Below the pieces are notes generated by a model. It saw nothing but the letters and a program-made list of their open reading frames with translations. It was not told the origin of the DNA and searched no databases. Shown in pieces: positions 61,755 through 64,000 of a DNA stretch of 64,000 nt (positions are counted from its first letter, which is position 1; each line of letters opens with the position of its first letter). This DNA comes from Saccharothrix deserti. GTDB taxonomy: Bacteria > Actinomycetota > Actinomycetes > Mycobacteriales > Pseudonocardiaceae. The stretch covers positions 1 through 64,000 of the forward strand of contig NZ_VKAB01000026.1 in NCBI RefSeq assembly GCF_009769385.1, read 5' to 3'. The translations under genes and the position numbers were made by a program.

Positions 61755-63371
61755 TCAGCGACGGCCGGGCATCTGGCCGCCGGTTGCGGCCTCGCCCGCC
61801 GTCACGGTCGCCACGGTCGTGGCCGAGCCGAGGTCGCCGGACTCCGCCAGGCCACCGGTCTGCGCACCGGACGCCGTGCCGCCGGTGCGGATCTCGTACT
61901 GCCGGCCCGCGGTGATGGCGGACGAGGAGTAGACCAGGTTGCCGATGTTCTTCGACGCCACGAAGGTTGCCACCAGAGTGCCGTCCGAACTCACGACGTG
62001 CACCGTCGTGCCCGCCTGGACCGACACACCGGCCGAGATCCAGCCCTGCGGGGACTCGGCGTTCGGGGCCACCGCCATACCCGCGCTGCCCGCCGCGACC
62101 AGCACGCCGCCGCTGATGGTGAAGTCGCCGTTGACGTCCAGCGCGCCGTTGCCGTTCATGGTCGGCCCGTTCACCACGACGGTGCCGCCGGTGATCGAGG
62201 CGGTGCCGTTGGAGTCGAAGCCGTCGCCACCGGCGTCGATCACCAGCGAGCCGCCGCTCACGACCGCGGAGAAGTCACCGACCTGCTCACCACCGCCGCC
62301 GCCCGGCCCGCCCTGCGCCGCCTGATCACCGGTGCCACCGGCCGCGTTGACGCCGTCGTCGCTCGAAACCACGGTCACGTCACCGCCGTTGACCGCGATG
62401 TGCGCGGCCTCCAGCCCCTCCACCGACGCGGTGATGTCCACAGCCCCGCTGTCGATCGCGAACGAACTCTCCGCGTGCACGCCGTCGTCACCGCTCGCGG
62501 CGGTGACGGTGGCGCCGTCGACGTGGATTGTGCCGTCGCTGTGCAGGGCGTCGTCCGACGAGTCCACAGTGGACTGACCACCGGCCAGCACGGTGATCAC
62601 ACCGGACTTCAGGCCCTTGCTGGACACGTCCTCGGACGGCGACGTGTCGTGACCGCCGCCCGTGGTCGCCTTGGGCGTGCCGCCGGTGACGACGAGGTCC
62701 GTCGCCGCGTCCACGCCGTCGCCCTTCGAGGTGATGTCGACCGTGCCGTCGGTGATCGAGACGTAGCCCGCGTCGGCGTCCTCGGTGTTGTCCGCCTTGA
62801 TGCCGTCACCACCCGCCGTGACGGTGAGCGCGCCGCCGGACACGACCACGTAGTCCTTGCCGCGCAGCCCGTCGTCCGCCGCGTCGACGGTGATCGTGCC
62901 GGACTGCACGACGAGACCGTCCTTGCTCGCGACGGCGTCGTTGCCGTTGCCCTTCGCGGTGAGCGCTCCCCCACCGGCGACGGTGAGGTCGCCCGCGCTG
63001 AACAGCGCCGCGTTGACGTCGGCGTCCTCGGCGTAGGAATCCGTGTCGCTCAACGTGTTCGTGCTGCCGTCCGCGAGCACCACGACCAGTTCGCCTACTT
63101 CGGTCGCCGCGATCGCCGCGCCGGAGGAGCTGCTGATGTCCACGCCGTCCAGGACGAGCGTCACCGTGGCGTCGGGGGCGGTGACGACGACCTGGCCGTC
63201 GGTGAGCGTGCCGGTGAGCCGGTAGGTGCCGGCCTCGGTGATCGTCACCGACTCGCCGCTCAACAGGTCGGCGGCGGGCAGTAGGTACTTGCGGTCCACC
63301 CTGGTCAGCAGCTCGGCCCTGGCCACCAGGTCGTCCAGCGCGATCGGCGGCAGGTCGTCCAGCGCGATCAC
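61755..63371 (-). CDS. Carbohydrate-binding-like beta-helix protein fused to a polyphosphate-polymerase N terminus
   Basis: 538 residues. Residues ~14-35 (LDDLVARAELLTRVDRKYLLP) are the N-terminal signature of VTC-domain polyphosphate polymerases. From residue ~39 the protein changes to a Cthe_2159-like right-handed parallel beta-helix: GTYRLTGTLTDGQVVVTAPD, DGLRGKDYVVVSGG, then repeated DDGV/GDGI turns (KGDGVDAATDLVVTGGTPKA, DDGVHAESSF, DDGVNAAGGTG). These helices normally follow a signal peptide or lipobox, which is absent here. The GTG start overlaps the DUF4956 stop by 4 bp, the normal position of the polymerase gene. An in-frame deletion removing most of the polymerase and the exporter signal explains this. 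The product is probably trapped in the cytosol. Confidence 0.75.
   Translation of the reverse strand: MIALDDLPPIALDDLVARAELLTRVDRKYLLPAADLLSGESVTITEAGTYRLTGTLTDGQVVVTAPDATVTLVLDGVDISSSSGAAIAATEVGELVVVLADGSTNTLSDTDSYAEDADVNAALFSAGDLTVAGGGALTAKGNGNDAVASKDGLVVQSGTITVDAADDGLRGKDYVVVSGGALTVTAGGDGIKADNTEDADAGYVSITDGTVDITSKGDGVDAATDLVVTGGTPKATTGGGHDTSPSEDVSSKGLKSGVITVLAGGQSTVDSSDDALHSDGTIHVDGATVTAASGDDGVHAESSFAIDSGAVDITASVEGLEAAHIAVNGGDVTVVSSDDGVNAAGGTGDQAAQGGPGGGGGEQVGDFSAVVSGGSLVIDAGGDGFDSNGTASITGGTVVVNGPTMNGNGALDVNGDFTISGGVLVAAGSAGMAVAPNAESPQGWISAGVSVQAGTTVHVVSSDGTLVATFVASKNIGNLVYSSSAITAGRQYEIRTGGTASGAQTGGLAESGDLGSATTVATVTAGEAATGGQMPGRR
63328..63369. repeat. 18-bp direct repeat at the start of the chimeric gene
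   Basis: AGGTCGTCCAGCGCGATC occurs at 63328 and again at 63352, duplicating the residues IALDDLPP at the very N terminus of the fused protein. Confidence 0.9.
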
Positions 63372-63934
63372 GCCGCCACCCGTTCACGGACGCGTGGCGC
63401 GACGTAGCGGACCTCGACCAACGTGGTGTCGTCCACCAGGTCCACTTCCTTGACCACCACGTTCACCACGCGCCCGCCCATCAGTTGCTGCAGGTGCGCG
63501 CGCAACGCCTCCTCGTCGGTGTGCGCGGTGTCCAGGTGCACGGTCTGCTGCCGGTAGGAGCCGAACAGCTTCGGGTGGTCGCCGACGAACAGCGCCACGA
63601 CCACCAGCCCCATCAACGCGAGCGTCAGCGGCCCCAGTTCGGCGCCGAGCCCGGCCAGCAGGCCGAGCGCCAACGCGGCGAAGTAGTAGGCGACCTCGTG
63701 CTGGGCGATCTCGTCGGACCTCAGCCTGATGATCGACAGCACACCGAACAGCCCCAACCCCAGCCCGGCCGTCACGGTCGAGGAACCCAGCGCCATCGCC
63801 ACCGCCAGCACGCCGACGTTCACGCCGAGGAACGCCACGACGAGATCACGCCGGTGGTGGCGGGGGAAGTACAGACCGAAGGTCAGGATCGCGATGGCGA
63901 CGATGTCGGCCGCTATGGTCGTCAACTGGTTCAC
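63368..63934 (-). CDS. DUF4956 membrane protein
   Basis: 188 residues. Four or five membrane segments in the first 125 residues (TTIAADIVAIAILTFGLYFP, RDLVVAFLGVNVGVLAVAMA, GLGLGLFGVLSIIRLRSDEI, TLALMGLVVVALFVGD). A ~65-residue cytoplasmic ferredoxin-like tail follows (GRVVNVVVKEVDLVDDTTLVEVRYV). The family is typically encoded next to a VTC-domain polyphosphate polymerase and a CotH/beta-helix protein. Here the polymerase is gone apart from its first residues. GTG 63932-63934 is the start. Confidence 0.88.
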   Translation of the reverse strand: MNQLTTIAADIVAIAILTFGLYFPRHHRRDLVVAFLGVNVGVLAVAMALGSSTVTAGLGLGLFGVLSIIRLRSDEIAQHEVAYYFAALALGLLAGLGAELGPLTLALMGLVVVALFVGDHPKLFGSYRQQTVHLDTAHTDEEALRAHLQQLMGGRVVNVVVKEVDLVDDTTLVEVRYVAPRVRERVAA

Positions 63935-63999
63935 AGGGGGCGTCCTTCATCAGGAGTTGGTGTCCTGTTCATCCAGCCGGCCGAACCTGTGCGCGCCCT
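63931..63999 (-). CDS. C-terminal end of an upstream gene (partial at window edge)
   Basis: One minus-strand frame entering from the window edge ends TPTPDEGRPL with a TGA at 63931-63933, overlapping the DUF4956 GTG by the same 4-bp GTGA arrangement used throughout this locus. Only 22 codons are visible; identity unknown. Another frame stops at 63950, so the assignment rests on the overlap pattern alone. Confidence 0.35.
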   Translation of the reverse strand, partial: RARTGSAGWMNRTPTPDEGRPL

Positions 64000-64000
64000 G

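Overview
The window is high-GC DNA with actinobacterial gene content and suggests a filamentous actinomycete of the Pseudonocardiales (Saccharothrix/Actinosynnema/Lentzea-like; genus is inference). Supporting signs are frequent GTG starts with 4-bp GTGA/ATGA gene overlaps, IdeR/DmdR-type iron boxes, a siderophore NRPS with MbtH partner, a snapalysin-type protease, a subtilisin-inhibitor (SSI) protein, and a fragment of a mycothiol-dependent isomerase-type protein.

Layout. 1-2060 is a degraded accessory island: gene fragments, a decayed type I-E-like CRISPR array without cas genes, a tRNA-like element, and a helD gene cut off just after its Walker A motif. 2188-6033 holds a nitrilase-fold protein lacking its catalytic Glu, an SDR, CutA, an XRE-TPR regulator and a small prim-pol-like protein. 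6041-8920 is a ferric-siderophore importer (ATPase plus two permeases) behind an iron box. 8962-21443 is a mosaic of small transcription units: DUF1304/cupin with a LuxR regulator, an ArsR regulator, hydrolase, oxidoreductase, GH43-like propeller, methyltransferase, phosphotransferase, PadR plus FAD monooxygenase, and snapalysin.

21690-41284 is the core siderophore locus: mbtH, a four-module NRPS, a substrate-binding lipoprotein, an ornithine/lysine N-monooxygenase, and a divergent heterodimeric ABC exporter. Three iron boxes lie between these genes. By hand-read specificity codes, module 2 selects Ser (the EntF code) and module 3 selects an N5-hydroxy/formyl-ornithine (the CchH-type code). 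Modules 1 and 4 share an unusual ...GAVNK code. There is no thioesterase; the protein ends in a condensation domain that has lost its HHxxxDG histidines. The monooxygenase should supply the hydroxamate residue, the exporter should handle the product, and the lipoprotein with the 6-9 kb importer should bring the ferric complex back.

41285-43347 is a gene graveyard bounded by IS630-type ends. 43339-51270 carries a LacI regulator, a MOSC protein, an AAA+/VWA protein split by one extra C, an SDR, an SSI protein and a three-gene stress-type membrane module. 51407-56793 is a translationally coupled protocatechuate operon pcaIJHGBDC, converting protocatechuate through beta-ketoadipate to its CoA ester. 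56994-61364 is a DUF4331, TPR and NicO metal-transporter group with a (His-Gly)22 linker. 61366-64000 holds a truncated isomerase-type gene and a DUF4956/beta-helix locus in which the polyphosphate polymerase has apparently been deleted, leaving its N terminus fused to the beta-helix protein.

A recurring theme is slippage and small deletion: tandem repeats sit in several intergenic gaps and in coding sequence, and several genes are split, truncated or fused.
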